A program made the position numbers and the translations under genes. From Thalassovita mangrovi (lineage in GTDB: Bacteria > Pseudomonadota > Alphaproteobacteria > Rhodobacterales > Rhodobacteraceae), in NCBI RefSeq assembly GCF_009857745.1, contig NZ_WWEN01000006.1, forward strand, positions 124,001-188,000: a stretch of DNA of 64,000 nucleotides, given 5' to 3'. The notes beneath the pieces are model-generated. The model saw nothing but the letters and a program-made list of their open reading frames with translations, was not told the DNA's origin and ran no database searches. Of this stretch, positions 18,027 to 27,008 are shown piece after piece; position 1 is the first letter of the stretch; each line of letters starts with the position of its first letter.

Positions 18027-20156
18027 TCAGCCGCGCGCCTCGCGGATCAGCTTCAGGATATCCTGCGCCGCCTCGGGAATATTGGTGCCCGGTCCGAAGA
18101 TCGCCTTCACGCCGGCCTTTTTCAGGAAGTCGTAATCCTGCTGCGGGATCACCCCGCCGCAGATCACGATGATGTCCTCGGCGTCCTTGTCCTTCAGCGC
18201 CGCGATCAGCTGCGGCGCCAGGGTCTTGTGACCCGCCGCCTGGGACGAGATGCCGACCACGTGCACGTCGTTGTCCACCGCGTCCTGCGCCGCTTCCTCG
18301 GGGGTCTGGAATAGCGGGCCGACGTCGACGTCAAACCCGATATCGGCGAAGGCCGTGGCGATCACCTTGGCGCCGCGGTCGTGGCCGTCCTGGCCCATCT
18401 TCACCACCAGCATGCGCGGGCGGCGGCCTTCTTCCTCGGCGAAATCCTCGACCGATTTCTGGATCTTGGCGAAACCTTCGTCGCCCTCGTAGGCGGCACC
18501 ATAGACGCCCGCCAGGGTCTTCACCTCGGCGCGGTGACGGCCGAATTCCTTTTCCATTGCCATGCTGATTTCTCCGACAGTCGCCCGTGCGCGGGCGGCC
18601 TCGACCGCCGCTTCGAGCAGGTTGCCGCCTTCCTTGGCGCGGCGGGTGAGTTCGGCTAAAGCCGCCTCGCAGGCGGCCTCGTCGCGGGTGGCGCGGATCT
18701 GTTGCAGTCGCGCGATCTGGCTTTCGCGCACCGCAACGTTGTCGACGTCGAGGATGTCGATCGGGTCTTCGCGGTCCTTGCGGTACTTGTTGACGCCGAC
18801 GATCACTTCCTCGCCGCGGTCGATCATCGCCTGGCGGCGGGCGGCGGTTTCCTCGATCCTGAGCTTCGGCATGCCAGAAGCGACGGCCTTGGTCATGCCG
18901 CCCATCTCCTCGACCTCCTGCATCAGCGCCCAGGCCTTGTCGGCCAGTTCTGCGGTCAGGCTTTCGACGTAATAGGACCCGGCCAGCGGGTCGACCACGT
19001 TGGTCACGCCGGTTTCTTCCTGCAAGATCAGCTGCGTGTTGCGCGCGATCCGGGCCGAGAAATCGGTGGGCAGCGCGATCGCCTCATCAAGCGCGTTGGT
19101 ATGCAGCGACTGGGTGCCGCCCAGAACCGCGCTCATCGCCTCGTAGGCGGTGCGGATCACGTTGTTGTACGGATCCTGTTCCTGCAACGACACTCCGCTC
19201 GTCTGGCAGTGGGTGCGCAGCATCTTGGATCGTTCGTTCTGCGCCCCGAATTCGGTCATCACCCGGTGCCACAGCAGCCGTGCGGCGCGCAGCTTGGCGG
19301 CTTCCATGAAGAAGTTCATGCCGATGGCGAAGAAGAAGGACAGGCGGCCGGCGAACTTGTCCACGTCCATCCCCGCCTCGATCGCGGCGCGCACGTATTC
19401 GCGCCCGTCGGCCAGCGTATAGGCCAGTTCCTGCACCAGGTTCGCGCCCGCTTCCTGCATGTGATAGCCGGAAATCGAGATCGAGTTGAATTTCGGCATC
19501 TCGTTCGAGGTGTATTCGATGATGTCCGAAATGATCCGCATCGAGGGTTCGGGCGGATAGATATAGGTATTGCGGACCATGAATTCCTTCAGAATGTCGT
19601 TCTGAATGGTCCCCGCCAGCAGCGCCTTGTCATGGCCCTGTTCTTCGCCCGTCACGATGAAGCTGGCGAGGATCGGGATCACCGCGCCGTTCATCGTCAT
19701 CGACACCGACACCTGGTCGAGCGGGATGCCGTCGAACAGGATCTTCATGTCCTCGACGCTGTCGATGGCGACGCCCGCCTTGCCGACATCGCCGACGACG
19801 CGCGGGTGATCGGAATCATAGCCGCGGTGGGTGGCCAGGTCGAAGGCCACCGACACGCCCTGCTGACCGGCGGCCAGGTTGCGGCGGTAGAAGGCGTTGG
19901 ATTCCTCGGCCGTGGAGAAACCGGCATATTGCCGGATGGTCCAGGGACGGCCGGCATACATGGTGGCCTTCACCCCGCGGGTGAACGGGCCGAAGCCCGG
20001 CAAGCTGCCCATATGGTCCAGTTGGGACGTGTCTTCCTCGGTGTAAAGCGGCTGAACCTCGATCCCTTCCAGGGTGTTCCAGTTCAGGTCCTCCAGCGGG
20101 CGGCCGCGGAGTTCCTTTTCCGCCAGCTTGCGCCAGTCATCCTTGTTCAGGGTCAT
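18027..20156 (-). CDS. mcm: Methylmalonyl-CoA mutase
   Basis: 709 residues in one chain. An N-terminal TIM-barrel substrate domain (about 1-560, with [15 protein letters not shown]-like and [12 protein letters not shown] segments) is followed by a cobalamin-binding domain (about 575-709). The latter has the base-off B12 motif DGHDRGAKV and the later GGVIPQQD. It interconverts methylmalonyl-CoA and succinyl-CoA, the last step of propionyl-CoA assimilation begun by the pcc genes upstream. The start is the ATG at 20156, with AAGAGGAC before it; an in-frame codon 24 bp upstream is less likely. No B12 riboswitch is apparent upstream. Confidence 0.97.
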   Translation of the reverse strand: MTLNKDDWRKLAEKELRGRPLEDLNWNTLEGIEVQPLYTEEDTSQLDHMGSLPGFGPFTRGVKATMYAGRPWTIRQYAGFSTAEESNAFYRRNLAAGQQGVSVAFDLATHRGYDSDHPRVVGDVGKAGVAIDSVEDMKILFDGIPLDQVSVSMTMNGAVIPILASFIVTGEEQGHDKALLAGTIQNDILKEFMVRNTYIYPPEPSMRIISDIIEYTSNEMPKFNSISISGYHMQEAGANLVQELAYTLADGREYVRAAIEAGMDVDKFAGRLSFFFAIGMNFFMEAAKLRAARLLWHRVMTEFGAQNERSKMLRTHCQTSGVSLQEQDPYNNVIRTAYEAMSAVLGGTQSLHTNALDEAIALPTDFSARIARNTQLILQEETGVTNVVDPLAGSYYVESLTAELADKAWALMQEVEEMGGMTKAVASGMPKLRIEETAARRQAMIDRGEEVIVGVNKYRKDREDPIDILDVDNVAVRESQIARLQQIRATRDEAACEAALAELTRRAKEGGNLLEAAVEAARARATVGEISMAMEKEFGRHRAEVKTLAGVYGAAYEGDEGFAKIQKSVEDFAEEEGRRPRMLVVKMGQDGHDRGAKVIATAFADIGFDVDVGPLFQTPEEAAQDAVDNDVHVVGISSQAAGHKTLAPQLIAALKDKDAEDIIVICGGVIPQQDYDFLKKAGVKAIFGPGTNIPEAAQDILKLIREARG

Positions 20157-20300
20157 CGGTTTGTCCTCTTGTCTTCGCACCGCGCGGGGGCGGCACCGTG
20201 GGGAGATTGGGCAGGGTCCGGCCGCAGCAGCGGGGACCCCGTGAATTTGTCATTCGCATTCGGCGCGGGGATGCCTATATCTTGTCCGACAGGAGGTCCC

Positions 20301-20768
20301 ATGATCACGCGAATGCTTGGAATTGCAGTCTTTCTCGCCCTGCCCGGCTGGGCCATGGCGGCCGATGCGACGGCACCGGAAACAGTGCCCGCCCCCCAGC
20401 CCGAAACGCTTTCGGCGGAAAGCGGCGAGGTCACGCTGGAGCAGTTCCTGTGGATCAAGCGGCCCATCGTGGTCTTCGCCGACAGCCCCGCCGATCCGCG
20501 CTTCGTCGAACAGATGCGGTACCTGGCGGCGGATGCGCCCGGGTTGGAACTGCGCGACGTGGTGGTTCTGACCGATACCGATCCCGCGGGCAAAAGCGCG
20601 CTGCGCAAGGATCTGCGCCCACGCGGTTTCATGCTGGCGCTGATCGACAAGGACGGGCAGGTCAAGCTGCGCAAACCCGCCCCGTGGACGGTGCGCGAAA
20701 TCACCCGCTCGATCGACAAATGGCCGACCCGGCAGCAGGAAATCCGCGAAGAGCTGGGCAAGGAATAG
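20301..20768 (+). CDS. DUF4174 domain exported protein
   Basis: 155 residues. A Sec signal peptide (about 1-21, ending GWAMAADA) is followed by an Ala/Pro linker and a thioredoxin-like DUF4174 domain from about residue 45: LEQFLWIKRPIVVFADSP near its start and FMLALIDKDGQVKLRKP toward its end. The domain lacks a CxxC pair, so redox activity is doubtful. It has a near-perfect Shine-Dalgarno (AGGAGGT) seven bases before the ATG. It runs opposite to mcm and pccA and sits between them; any link to propionate metabolism is positional only. Confidence 0.8.
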   Translation: MITRMLGIAVFLALPGWAMAADATAPETVPAPQPETLSAESGEVTLEQFLWIKRPIVVFADSPADPRFVEQMRYLAADAPGLELRDVVVLTDTDPAGKSALRKDLRPRGFMLALIDKDGQVKLRKPAPWTVREITRSIDKWPTRQQEIREELGKE

Positions 20769-20861
20769 CCGTTCCGACCCGCCGCCCGCCGGGGGGCGGG
20801 CACGTCGCGCCCTCCCCGCCGGGCCGGGCGCTGGATATGAACCGGAACGGCCATCATCCGA

Positions 20862-22910
20862 TCACTCGAACTCGATGATCACGTCGTCCACGGCGAGGCT
20901 GTCGCCGGGGCCTGCGTTGATCTTCTTGACCACGGCCTTCTTCTCGGCGCGCAGGATGTTTTCCATCTTCATCGCCTCGACGGTGCACAGCGCCTGGCCT
21001 TCCTGCACTTCCTGGCCTTCTTCGACGTCGACCTTCACGATCAGGCCGGGCATCGGGCAGAGCAGGAATTTCGAGGTGTCGGGCGGCAGTTTTTCCGGCA
21101 TCAGCTTCGCCAGTTCCGCCTGACGCGGGGTGCGCACATGGACCTTCAGGTCGGCGCCGCGGCTACGGATGCGGAAGCCGCCGGAAATCTTGCCGACCTT
21201 CAGAACCAGACCTTCATGGCCTTCAAACGCGATCTCGGCCAGCTGGTCGCCCGGGGTCCAGGCGCTGGCCACCCGCAGCGAGGTGCCGTCATCGAAGGTC
21301 ACCGTCGATCCGTCGTGATCGGCGTCGATATGGACCGGGAAATCCTCGCCCTGCAGGGTCACCATCCATTCGGTGCCCACCCGGCGTTCGTGGTTGTCCA
21401 TCCGGCCCGACACGCGGGTGCGGCGGATTTCCGCGACGCGGTGCATCGCGGCGCAGGCCGCCGCGATCCGGCGCAGGGTATCTTCGGGCAGTTCGACACC
21501 TTCGAACCCTTCGGGATATTCCTCGGCGATGAAGGCGGTGGTCATGTCGCCCGAGATGAATTTCGGGTGATCCATCACCGCCGACAGGAACGGCAGGTTG
21601 TGACCGATGCCTTCCACCTCGAACCCGTCCAGCGCGTTGCGCATCGCCTCGATGGCTTCGGCGCGGGTCGGGCCCCAGGTGCAGAGCTTGGCGATCATCG
21701 GGTCGTAATACATGCTGATTTCGCCGCCTTCATAGACGCCGGTATCGTTGCGCACCGCGTGATCGCCGTTGGGCGCCTCGCCCTGCCATTTGCCGTTGAT
21801 CTGCAGCGGCCCGGCGGCGGTTTCCACCGGCGGGCGGTAGCGGGTCAGACGGCCGATCGAGGGCAGGAAGTTGCGATAGGGATCTTCGGCGTAAAGCCGG
21901 TTCTCGATCGCCCAGCCGGTCAGCTTCACGTCGTCCTGGGTCATGGTCAGTTTTTCACCGGCCGCGACGCGGATCATCTGTTCCACCAGGTCGACACCGG
22001 TGATCAGTTCGGTCACCGGGTGTTCCACCTGCAACCGGGTGTTCATTTCCAGGAAGTAGAAGTTCTTGTCGCCATCGACGATGAATTCCACCGTCCCGGC
22101 GCTGGCATAGCCCACCGCCTGCGCCAGGGCCACGGCCTGTTCGCCCATCGCCTTGCGGGTTTCTTCGTCCAGGAAGGGGCTGGGGGCCTCTTCGACGACC
22201 TTCTGGTTGCGGCGCTGGATCGAACATTCACGTTCGCCCAGGTAGATGCCGTTGCCGTGGCTGTCGCACAGGACCTGAATTTCGATGTGGCGCGGCTGGG
22301 TCACGAATTTCTCGATGAAGATCCGGTCATCGCCGAAGCTGTTGGCGGCCTCGTTCTTCGAGCTCTGGAAGCCTTCGCGGGCTTCCTCGTCGTTCCAGGC
22401 GATCCGCATGCCCTTGCCGCCGCCGCCCGCGCTGGCCTTGATCATCACCGGGTAGCCGATTTCGTTGGAAATCTTCACCGCCTCGTCGGCGTCTTCGATC
22501 AGGCCCATGTAACCGGGTACGGTGCTGACGCCCGCTTCCTGGGCGATCTTCTTCGAGGTGATCTTGTCGCCCATCGCCTCGATCGCGCCGACCGGCGGGC
22601 CGACGAAGGCAACGCCTTCGGCCTCGAGCGCCTCGGCGAACTTGGAGTTTTCCGACAGGAAGCCGTAACCGGGATGCACCGCCTGGGCGCCGGTGGCGCG
22701 GATCGCCTCCATCACCTTGTCGATGACGATATAGGACTGGTTGGCGGGCGGCGGGCCGATATGCACCGCTTCATCCGCCATTTCGACATGCAGCGCCTGC
22801 TTGTCGGCATCCGAATAGATCGCAACGGTCTGGATACCCATCTTGCGGGCGGTCTTGATCACCCGGCAGGCGATTTCGCCCCGGTTTGCAATCAGGATCT
22901 TATTGAACAT
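20862..22910 (-). CDS. pccA: Propionyl-CoA carboxylase alpha subunit (biotin carboxylase + BCCP)
   Basis: 682 residues. The biotin carboxylase domain starts MFNKILIANRGEIACRVI, with the ATP-grasp loop KASAGGGGKGMRI (about 159-171) and the catalytic NTRLQVEHPVTE segment. It is followed by the BT linker domain and a C-terminal biotinyl domain in which the attachment lysine is in VEAMKMEN (about 646-653). With PccB it carboxylates propionyl-CoA to (S)-methylmalonyl-CoA. The biotin-domain position at the C-terminus and the pccB/mcm context favour propionyl- over methylcrotonyl-CoA carboxylase. It is separated from pccB by small genes. Confidence 0.95.
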   Translation of the reverse strand: MFNKILIANRGEIACRVIKTARKMGIQTVAIYSDADKQALHVEMADEAVHIGPPPANQSYIVIDKVMEAIRATGAQAVHPGYGFLSENSKFAEALEAEGVAFVGPPVGAIEAMGDKITSKKIAQEAGVSTVPGYMGLIEDADEAVKISNEIGYPVMIKASAGGGGKGMRIAWNDEEAREGFQSSKNEAANSFGDDRIFIEKFVTQPRHIEIQVLCDSHGNGIYLGERECSIQRRNQKVVEEAPSPFLDEETRKAMGEQAVALAQAVGYASAGTVEFIVDGDKNFYFLEMNTRLQVEHPVTELITGVDLVEQMIRVAAGEKLTMTQDDVKLTGWAIENRLYAEDPYRNFLPSIGRLTRYRPPVETAAGPLQINGKWQGEAPNGDHAVRNDTGVYEGGEISMYYDPMIAKLCTWGPTRAEAIEAMRNALDGFEVEGIGHNLPFLSAVMDHPKFISGDMTTAFIAEEYPEGFEGVELPEDTLRRIAAACAAMHRVAEIRRTRVSGRMDNHERRVGTEWMVTLQGEDFPVHIDADHDGSTVTFDDGTSLRVASAWTPGDQLAEIAFEGHEGLVLKVGKISGGFRIRSRGADLKVHVRTPRQAELAKLMPEKLPPDTSKFLLCPMPGLIVKVDVEEGQEVQEGQALCTVEAMKMENILRAEKKAVVKKINAGPGDSLAVDDVIIEFE

Positions 22911-22964
22911 CTCTCGTCCCTTCCGGTTCTCGGCCGCCGGGGGTCGGCCCCGGGGCTATGGCAA

Positions 22965-23000
22965 CAAAAACCCCACCGCGGCACAGGGCCGCGATGGGGC
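22965..23000 (-). terminator. Terminator upstream of pccA, after the small lipoprotein gene
   Basis: On the minus strand a stem of GCCCCATCGCGGC with one G-T pair is followed by GTTTTTGTT. It lies about 40 bp past the stop of the 68-residue lipoprotein gene, so pccA probably has its own promoter or relies on read-through. Confidence 0.75.
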
Positions 23001-23038
23001 GTAAAATCTGGACCGGCGCGATGGCCGGAGCGGCGCGC

Positions 23039-23245
23039 TTAGTTGCAGCGCGACGGGTATTGCTGGCAGTAGGCGACATTGGCCGCCGCGCCGACAAGCG
23101 CACCGGCGGCAAGATTGCCGTCGAGGACGGCGGCACCGGCAAGCCCGGTCCCCGCGCCGAAGAGCGCTTGTTGTTCGAATGTGTCGCCGCAGGCGGCAAG
23201 CCCGCTGCAGGCGATAAGGGCAAGGGTCCAGTGTTTAAGACGCAT
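23039..23245 (-). CDS. Small lipoprotein
   Basis: 68 residues starting MRLKHWTLALIACSGLAACG, a signal peptide with lipobox LAAC (cysteine at about residue 19). The mature part is Gly/Ala-rich and hydrophobic (GAGTGLAGAAVLDGNLAAGALVGAAANVAY) and may resemble the glycine-zipper segments of small outer-membrane proteins. It ends CQQYPSRCN with two cysteines that could form a disulfide. It is located between pccB and pccA in the propionyl-CoA cluster; no catalytic function is apparent. The start at 23245 is preferred over an upstream in-frame ATG because the signal peptide begins there. Confidence 0.72.
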   Translation of the reverse strand: MRLKHWTLALIACSGLAACGDTFEQQALFGAGTGLAGAAVLDGNLAAGALVGAAANVAYCQQYPSRCN

Positions 23246-23597
23246 TGTGATTGGCTTTCTTCCGTGAGTGATTCCGGCGCCAATCTGTCCAAGTCGCGAC
23301 ACATGTCCAAGCCCCGCCGCGCGGCGCGGGCATTTTGCGCAAAAGCTTGCTTATAAAGCGTTTTTTCGCCACCACCCAGGCACGAAAAAACGGGCGGGCG
23401 GCCAAAAATACGGCCGGTCCGCCCGAAAGGGGAAGGGGAATGGTTCAGAACATCAGGTCCGGCATACACGTCACGAACCGGCCCTGCATATTGCAGCGTG
23501 ACGCAATCCCGGCGCAGCACCAAGCCGCCATTCCAGCATGTGCCGAAATCAGCCGGTTCCCGCTTAACCTGGATCGCGTTGTGCAAAATCATGCCGA
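23246..23597. other. Intergenic region with a terminator and an unexplained 170-bp tail
   Basis: About 350 bp between two small minus-strand genes. The terminator at 23385-23425 ends transcripts coming from the right. Between it and 23597 no gene can be supported. One 28-codon minus-strand frame (23445-23531, rich in Cys and Met) ends just before the terminator but has no clear ribosome site. A long 3' UTR or a small RNA would explain the layout. The left part (23246-23384) should contain the promoter of the lipoprotein gene. Confidence 0.4.
23385..23425 (-). terminator. Strong Rho-independent terminator
   Basis: Minus-strand stem CGGGCGG..CGGCC / GGCCGCCCGCCCG with loop TATTTTT, followed by six T residues. 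The nearest clear upstream gene ends about 170 bp away, at 23598. Confidence 0.8.
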
Positions 23598-23957
23598 TCA
23601 GTCCTCGAAGGCTTCGGGGAAGGACGCCCGCGCGACCGCCTCGTTGATGACCAGAAGCGACTCGTAGCTTTCGGGATCGAACGGGTCCTCGGCCGCGATC
23701 ACCTCGCGCCCGAACAGCCAGCTCAGCCGCCCGGCATCGAGATTGCCACGCTCGAACGGCTGATCGCCGAAACATTCCCACAGCGCCTTCATGAAGGTGG
23801 CGTCGACCTGCCGGTCCACCGTCTTGCGGTCGCGGAAACGTTCGCGGCGGGTCAGCGGCGTCACCCCCTTGGGATTGGCGCGGCGGATGGTGAATTGATA
23901 ATCGGTGCCGGGCATCCGACCCGGAAAGCCGCGATGTTTCAGCATGGTGCGTTCCAT
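23598..23957 (-). CDS. Conserved hypothetical protein in the pcc cluster
   Basis: 119 residues (or 115 from the second ATG at 23945). It is a soluble, charged protein with no signal peptide or membrane helix. The N-terminal stretch GFPGRMPGTDYQFTIRRANPKG and the acidic C-terminal half (EDPFDPESYESLLVINEAVARA) show no motif I recognise. Shine-Dalgarno sequences before both ATGs are weak, so the start is uncertain. Its position in a co-directional run between pccB and pccA suggests co-expression with propionyl-CoA carboxylase. Function unknown. Confidence 0.6.
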   Translation of the reverse strand: MERTMLKHRGFPGRMPGTDYQFTIRRANPKGVTPLTRRERFRDRKTVDRQVDATFMKALWECFGDQPFERGNLDAGRLSWLFGREVIAAEDPFDPESYESLLVINEAVARASFPEAFED

Positions 23958-24123
23958 TCTTGTCTGCGGGCGCGCGGGCGGGCCGGACCGGGCCGGGTTC
24001 CCGGTTGCCGTGCCGCCAGACCGGCGCGCCGGTTGTCAGGGGCCGCCGGTATAGACCGGCCCGGCCGGAATGTCGCCATCTGGCTGCGGCGCTGCTGGAA
24101 TTTCGCGGCATGGTGCGGGGACA

Positions 24124-24537
24124 TCAGAAGGCCTCCCAGATGCAGCGGTCGTCTTCGATGCTGAAGGCTTCGAAATATTGCACGATCTCAGGGGCCGAGG
24201 CGCCGAATTCCAGCGGCTGCGACGACATCGAAATCACCACCTGCGACACGGTTTCCCCCGCCGCGCGCAGCAGCGGCAGCGCGTATTCGGCGCACAGATG
24301 AGCGAAATCGGGTTCCACCCGGTCATAACCGACGCCCTGCGCCAGCCCCGGCGCGACGAAGCGGAACCGCGCCCAGGCGGTGCCGTCGGGCTGCGGCTCG
24401 ATGAACTGCTCCAGCGGTTCCAGCTGCAATCCGGAGGGCACGGCGGTCAGGGCCTCCTCTTGCCCGACCGCCGTGGCCGCGCTGGCCCAGAAAAGGGCAC
24501 CTCCGCACGCGGCTAGATTGATGAAACGATTACCCAT
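24124..24537 (-). CDS. Exported DUF6497-like protein
   Basis: 137 residues from the ATG at 24537. It has a signal peptide (about 1-25, ending ATAVGQEE), then a domain with WARFRFVAPGLAQG, FAHLCAEYALPLL, VVISMSSQPLEFG and a C-terminal DRCIWEAF. This pattern matches my memory of the Rhodobacteraceae DUF6497 family; the two conserved cysteines may pair in the periplasm. The ATG overlaps the stop of the upstream gene by 8 bp (ATGGGTAA), showing translational coupling in the pccB-ridA-24530 run. Function unknown. Confidence 0.68.
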   Translation of the reverse strand: MGNRFINLAACGGALFWASAATAVGQEEALTAVPSGLQLEPLEQFIEPQPDGTAWARFRFVAPGLAQGVGYDRVEPDFAHLCAEYALPLLRAAGETVSQVVISMSSQPLEFGASAPEIVQYFEAFSIEDDRCIWEAF

Positions 24538-24877
24538 GACGGCCCCCGCCCGCATAAGCGATCCAGCGGGCGCGATGCGCCGGGTCCTGCAGCAATGCAG
24601 CCACCGTATCGGCGGCGCGCTGCCGGGGGAAAGTGCCGTCGACCTGACCGCCCGCGCGCACCTGCACGCCCGCGCTGGTGGTTTCGACCCGGACCACCGG
24701 GGCGAAGCCGCGCAGGTTTTGCAACGCCCGCCACATATCCTGCCGGATCTGCCGCGCCAGCCGCAGCCGCCCGACGGGCGGAAACGCGGCCTCGGCGCCG
24801 AAATCGAAGCGCGCGGGCAGCCGGCGGGCCAGCGTCAGCGCATCGTCTTCGCGCAGGATATGCCAGGTGGCGGCCAT
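24530..24877 (-). CDS. Conserved hypothetical protein coupled to RidA
   Basis: 115 residues, cytoplasmic, Arg/Ala-rich, with no recognised motif. It begins MAATWHILREDDALTLARRL, and the segment RQIRQDMWRALQNLRGFAPVVRVE looks helical and basic. The start overlaps the RidA stop (ATGA) and the end overlaps the next gene by 8 bp, so it sits inside a tightly packed operon downstream of pccB. Conserved operon membership is the only clue; a role tied to carboxylase or acyl-CoA handling would be speculation. Confidence 0.6.
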   Translation of the reverse strand: MAATWHILREDDALTLARRLPARFDFGAEAAFPPVGRLRLARQIRQDMWRALQNLRGFAPVVRVETTSAGVQVRAGGQVDGTFPRQRAADTVAALLQDPAHRARWIAYAGGGRHG

Positions 24878-25278
24878 CAGCCTTGCGGCCTCCGCGCGAT
24901 GCAGTCGATCTCGACCAGGGCGCCGACGGCCAGCGCCGTCACCCCCACCGTGGTGCGGGCCGGGCGCCGGTCGGCCGGGAAGAACTGCTCATACCGCGCG
25001 TTGAAGGCGGCGTAATCGCGTTCGAACTCGGTCAGGTAACAACGGCATTGCACCACATGGCTCAGGTCCAGTCCCAGCCCTTTTAGCACGATTTCCAGAT
25101 TGGCCATGACCCGCGCGGTCTGCGCCTCGATCCCGTCGGGAAGCGGCGCATCCGGCGCGTCGGGGTCGGTCGGCATCTGCCCGGTCAGGATCACCCAGCC
25201 ATCGGTTTCCACCGCATGGCTGAATGGCGCGACCGGGCGGGGACCGCCGGAAATCATATGGAAGACAGGATCGGACAT
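24877..25278 (-). CDS. RidA family (YjgF/YER057c/UK114) protein
   Basis: 133 residues from the ATG at 25278, which has a GAGGGG ribosome site. It has the RidA fold pattern: FSHAVETDGWVILTGQMPTD, then QTARVMANLEIVLKGLGLDLSHVVQCRCYLT, and RPARTTVGVTALAVGALVEIDCIA with the arginine that binds the imine carboxylate in true RidA. RidA proteins hydrolyse reactive enamines/imines released by PLP enzymes, but many subfamilies have other roles. It starts 15 bp after the pccB stop and is probably co-transcribed with it. The catalytic subgroup cannot be settled by eye. Confidence 0.85.
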   Translation of the reverse strand: MSDPVFHMISGGPRPVAPFSHAVETDGWVILTGQMPTDPDAPDAPLPDGIEAQTARVMANLEIVLKGLGLDLSHVVQCRCYLTEFERDYAAFNARYEQFFPADRRPARTTVGVTALAVGALVEIDCIARRPQG

Positions 25279-25292
25279 GGTCGCCCCTCGGA

Positions 25293-26825
25293 TCACAACG
25301 GAATGTTGTCGTGCTTCTTCCACGGGTTGCTGAGCTTCTTGTTGCGAAGCGAAGCAAAGGCCCGGGACACGCGTTTGCGGGTCGAATGCGGCTGGATCAC
25401 CTCGTCGATGAAGCCGCGTTCGGCGGCGACGAAGGGATTGGCGAAGCGGTCTTCGTAATCCTTCGTGTGCGCCGCGATCTTGTCGGCGTCGCCCAGATCG
25501 GCGCGGTGGATGATTTCGGTCGCGCCCTTGGCACCCATCACCGCGATTTCGGCGGTCGGCCAGGCATAGTTGAAATCGCCGCGCAGGTGCTTGGACGCCA
25601 TCACGTCGTAAGCGCCGCCATAGGCCTTGCGGGTGATCACGGTCACCTTGGGCACCGTCGCTTCGCCATAAGCGAACAGCAGCTTCGCACCGTGCTTGAT
25701 GACGCCGCCATATTCCTGGCTGGTCCCCGGCAGGAAGCCCGGCACGTCGACCAGGGTCAGGATCGGGATTTCGAACGCATCGCAGAAGCGCACGAAACGC
25801 GCGGCCTTGCGGGACGAGTCGATGTCGAGGCAGCCTGCCAGCACCATCGGCTGGTTCGCCACCACGCCCACGGTCTGACCTTCCAGACGGATGAAGCCGG
25901 TGATGATGTTCTTGGCGTAATCTTCCTGAATCTCGTAGAAATCGCCTTCGTCCGCGACCTTCAGGATCAGTTCCTTCATGTCGTAGGGCGTGTTGGCGTT
26001 GTCCGGGATCAGCGTGTCGAGCGATGCCTCGACCCGGCCCGGTTCGTCGAAGAACGGGCGCACGGGGGGCTTTTCGCGGTTGTTCAGCGGCAGGAAATCG
26101 ACCAAGCGGCGGACTTCGGCCAGCGCCTCGACGTCGTTTTCAAAGGCGCCATCGGCGACCGAAGATTTCTTGGTATGGGTCGATGCGCCGCCCAGTTCCT
26201 CGGCGGTGACATGTTCGTTGGTCACCGTCTTCACCACGTCGGGGCCGGTGACAAACATGTAGGAGCTGTCTTTGACCATGAAGATGAAATCGGTCATCGC
26301 CGGGCTGTAAACCGCGCCGCCGGCGCAGGGGCCCATGATGACGGAAATCTGCGGCACCACGCCCGAGGCCATGATATTGCGCTGGAACACTTCGGCATAG
26401 CCCGCCAGCGACGCCACCCCTTCCTGGATGCGCGCACCGCCCGAATCGTTCAGCCCGATCACCGGGGCGCCGTTCTGCACCGCCATATCCATGATCTTGC
26501 AAATCTTTTCAGCATGGGTTTCCGACAGCGACCCGCCGAAGACGGTGAAATCCTGGCTGAACACATAGACCATGCGGCCGTTGATCGTGCCCCAGCCGGT
26601 GATCACGCCATCGCCCGCGGGCTTGTCCTTTTCCATGCCGAAATCGGTGCAGCGATGCGACTTGAACATGTCGAATTCTTCGAAGCTGTCCTCGTCCAGC
26701 AGCAGCTCGACCCGTTCGCGCGCGGTCAGCTTGCCCTTTGCGTGCTGGCTGTCGATGCGGCGCTGGCCGCCGCCCAGGCGGGCGGCTGCGCGGCGTTCTT
26801 CCAATTCCTGGAGAATATCTTTCAT
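25293..26825 (-). CDS. pccB: Propionyl-CoA carboxylase beta subunit
   Basis: 510 residues with two crotonase-like carboxyltransferase domains. The N-terminal domain has [21 protein letters not shown] and the oxyanion-hole region [13 protein letters not shown]; the C-terminal domain has [27 protein letters not shown] and the biotin-side [15 protein letters not shown]. With PccA it makes methylmalonyl-CoA from propionyl-CoA. The start at 26825 is chosen because GAGGTC lies seven bases upstream and family proteins begin MKDILQELE. The divergent intergenic region upstream carries TTTGCAAA-like sites for the PccR-type regulator encoded 1.5 kb away. Confidence 0.96.
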   Translation of the reverse strand: MKDILQELEERRAAARLGGGQRRIDSQHAKGKLTARERVELLLDEDSFEEFDMFKSHRCTDFGMEKDKPAGDGVITGWGTINGRMVYVFSQDFTVFGGSLSETHAEKICKIMDMAVQNGAPVIGLNDSGGARIQEGVASLAGYAEVFQRNIMASGVVPQISVIMGPCAGGAVYSPAMTDFIFMVKDSSYMFVTGPDVVKTVTNEHVTAEELGGASTHTKKSSVADGAFENDVEALAEVRRLVDFLPLNNREKPPVRPFFDEPGRVEASLDTLIPDNANTPYDMKELILKVADEGDFYEIQEDYAKNIITGFIRLEGQTVGVVANQPMVLAGCLDIDSSRKAARFVRFCDAFEIPILTLVDVPGFLPGTSQEYGGVIKHGAKLLFAYGEATVPKVTVITRKAYGGAYDVMASKHLRGDFNYAWPTAEIAVMGAKGATEIIHRADLGDADKIAAHTKDYEDRFANPFVAAERGFIDEVIQPHSTRKRVSRAFASLRNKKLSNPWKKHDNIPL

Positions 26826-26887
26826 GGCAGACCTCATATGATTTGGGCTAGGGTATAGGGGTTGGACGGCATGTCTCAAAGAAAAAT

Positions 26888-26968
26888 CCGGCAAATTTGC
26901 AAACAGTTGGCAGCATGAGGCGAGCTAATTGCAAAGCAGCAAATTGACGTTACGTAAGCAAATTGACG
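26888..26968. promoter_or_regulatory. Operator-rich region between pccB and the MFS gene
   Basis: Contains the overlapping palindromes GCAAATTTGC and TTTGCAAA (26891-26903), TTGCAAA (26929-26935), and two copies of the 11-mer GCAAATTGACG (26939-26949, 26958-26968) flanking the palindrome TTACGTAA (26950-26957). TTTGCAAA is the kind of half-site reported for PccR of Rhodobacter sphaeroides, so control of pccB and perhaps of the divergent MFS gene by the PccR-like protein is likely. Confidence 0.6.
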
Positions 26969-27008
26969 CCGCTGGACAGCCGGAGATTTCGCCCCATAGA
27001 TTTCACCC

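Noticed and set aside
20157-20300. Cobalamin riboswitch upstream of mcm
   Set aside because: The 144-bp region lacks the B12-box core and extended pairing I would expect.
20769-20861. GC-rich dyad between the DUF4174 gene and pccA
   Set aside because: GCCCGCCGGGGGGCGGG is partly self-complementary but has no T-tract; a terminator is possible but unsupported.
23445-23531. 28-codon minus-strand frame
   Set aside because: No clear ribosome site and no recognisable sequence; kept only as part of the finding on the long gap before the terminator.
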